Assembly: GCA_948805675.1 (NCBI GenBank)
Contig: CAQIBN010000014.1
Coordinates: 1-36,513, forward strand
Origin: an uncultured Clostridia bacterium
GTDB taxonomy: Bacteria > Bacillota > Clostridia > TANB77 > CAG-508
Length of the DNA: 36,513 nucleotides
Direction of reading: 5' to 3'
Within the stretch, counting starts at the first letter, position 1. Each line of letters begins with the position of its first letter. A model generated the notes under the pieces. The model was given only the letters and a program-made list of their open reading frames with translations, had not been told where the DNA came from and did not search any database. Below are positions 35,852-36,513 of this stretch, piece after piece. A program made the position numbers and the translations under genes.

Positions 35852-36346
35852 ATGAAAAAATACGAAAAAAAGTTTTTAGTAAATAAGATTCCAGATATAA
35901 AAAGCTTACAACCTATTATTTATGAACGATATTTTACGTATATTGGAAAACAAGGTCAAGTTAGAGTACAAAGAAGAGGTGAAAAATTTGAAATTGAAAG
36001 CGTTTTTGGTACTTATAAAAAAAAGATATTGATAACAAAAGACGCATTTCAGGAATTAACAAAAGATTGTGACAAACTTATAAAAAGAGAAAATTATTTA
36101 TTATCTGATAACGTTAAATTAAAAATATATAAAGGACAATATGAAGGATTATGTATTGTAGATGTAGAATGTAAGGACTATGAAGATTATTGTCGTTTTA
36201 GAAAACCTGATTGGTTAGGTGCTGAAATAACATCTACTTTATTGGGAAAAGATGGAAGTATTATACAACTATCTCGAGAAGAAGTAATTCAAACAATAAA
36301 AGAAATTCAAAAAAGAGAATCGCTACATTTTGAAATGAGTGAGTGA
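35852..36346 (+). CDS. CYTH-like domain protein
   Basis: Start at the ATG at 35852 behind AAAAAGGAAAG, giving 164 residues (an upstream start at 35786 runs through the ribosome site). The sequence MKKYEKKFLVNKIPD, then QVRVQRRGEKFEIE and LKIYKGQYEGLCIVDVECKD, fits the alternating charged strands of the CYTH (triphosphate tunnel) fold, including LGAEIT near the end. The usual N-terminal ExExK is degenerate (EKKF), so activity on triphosphates is uncertain. No in-frame CGG. Confidence 0.65.
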   Translation: MKKYEKKFLVNKIPDIKSLQPIIYERYFTYIGKQGQVRVQRRGEKFEIESVFGTYKKKILITKDAFQELTKDCDKLIKRENYLLSDNVKLKIYKGQYEGLCIVDVECKDYEDYCRFRKPDWLGAEITSTLLGKDGSIIQLSREEVIQTIKEIQKRESLHFEMSE

Positions 36347-36439
36347 TATATAACTTGATAACAATAGTAATTTTATAATTTTTTTCTTCAAGTTTTTGAT
36401 AATTTCATTTTTTAATTCTTCTGAATAATGTTTACTCAT
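36323..36439 (-). pseudogene. N-terminal fragment resembling an IS3-family OrfA transposase
   Basis: MSKHYSEELKNEIIKNLKKK resembles the start of IS3-family OrfA proteins, then the frame leaves the family and stops after 38 codons. It is preceded on the minus strand by AGGTAGGTG. Probably a broken remnant. Confidence 0.4.
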
Positions 36440-36458
36440 AAAAAATAACACCTACCTT

Positions 36459-36483
36459 TGTACTGAACCCAAAAAATTGGACA
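36459..36483. mobile_element. Terminal inverted repeat of an IS3-family-like element
   Basis: TGTACTGAACCC followed by AAAAAATTGGACA is the layout of IS150-group ends (TGTACTGA...GGACA). The element would extend beyond the right edge of the window, so the rest is not visible. Confidence 0.5.
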
Positions 36484-36513
36484 TTTTTTGATTAGGTGCT
36501 AGGCAACTTGGGA

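Noticed and set aside
1..36513. CRISPR arrays, rRNA or tRNA genes
   Set aside because: No regularly spaced repeats, rRNA motifs or tRNA cloverleaf sequences were seen, so the tRNA gene expected to explain CGG recoding is not in this window.

Overview
The window is very AT-rich DNA from a low-GC Firmicute, most likely an uncultured Clostridia-type bacterium. Supporting signs are a T-box leader before proS, a SAM-I riboswitch before metK, pyruvate phosphate dikinase, sigma-A promoters, strong GGAGG ribosome sites and Rho-independent terminators. Most genes are ordinary housekeeping genes on the minus strand.

The outstanding feature is a coding anomaly. Ten genes are broken under the standard code: proS, relE, ppdK, lgt, pepF, an Rsm22-like methyltransferase, a TPM/YgcG-like gene, cysE, a YetF/DUF421 gene and an ABC transporter. 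Every break falls on an in-frame CGG triplet. Skipping the C and reading the next three bases (GGA, GGT or GGC) as glycine restores a normal-length, family-consistent protein each time. I count 19 such sites (extra C at 7102, 8056, 8081, 10274, 11982, 12652, 15482, 19246, 20500, 20870, 21881, 21930, 21946, 22538, 30813, 30862, 31280, 34693, 35006). They lie on both strands and always on the coding strand. By eye I found no in-frame CGG used as arginine in any native-looking gene. CGG spanning a codon boundary (for example TTC GGA) is harmless. This looks like genome-wide +1 recoding, or quadruplet CGGN decoding as glycine. It resembles the AGG/CCC frameshift codons reported for Perkinsus mitochondrial cox1, and I know of no described bacterial equivalent.

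Layout, left to right: MATE-kinase fusion (326-2365); a possible structured RNA and a tiny membrane-protein gene (2461-3197); small alarmone synthetase (3376-4023); pepA; proS with T-box; a relBE-like toxin-antitoxin pair on the plus strand (7661-8177); a beta-helix transferase and a lysine-rich unknown protein (8209-9731); ppdK (10145-12766); an orphan plus-strand gene (13223-14017); a DUF4143 ATPase remnant; a membrane protein coupled to lgt (14637-16193); Nudix hydrolase; a membrane-anchored unknown protein; pepF; Rsm22-like gene; TPM and lemA; metK with SAM-I riboswitch; ROK-family gene; HAD phosphatase and GH3 glucosidase; glycosyltransferase; yetF and cysE, which converge on a shared terminator; a small membrane protein; an ABC ATPase-permease fusion; a CYTH-like gene; and an IS3-like edge.

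Four plus-strand genes (13223, 25126, 29348, 31987) differ. They stand alone with their own promoter-like sequences and terminators, have a less AT-biased codon usage, and each carries exactly one in-frame CGG near its N-terminus that must be read as a triplet. They look recently acquired, and they are the best test of how strictly the recoding applies.
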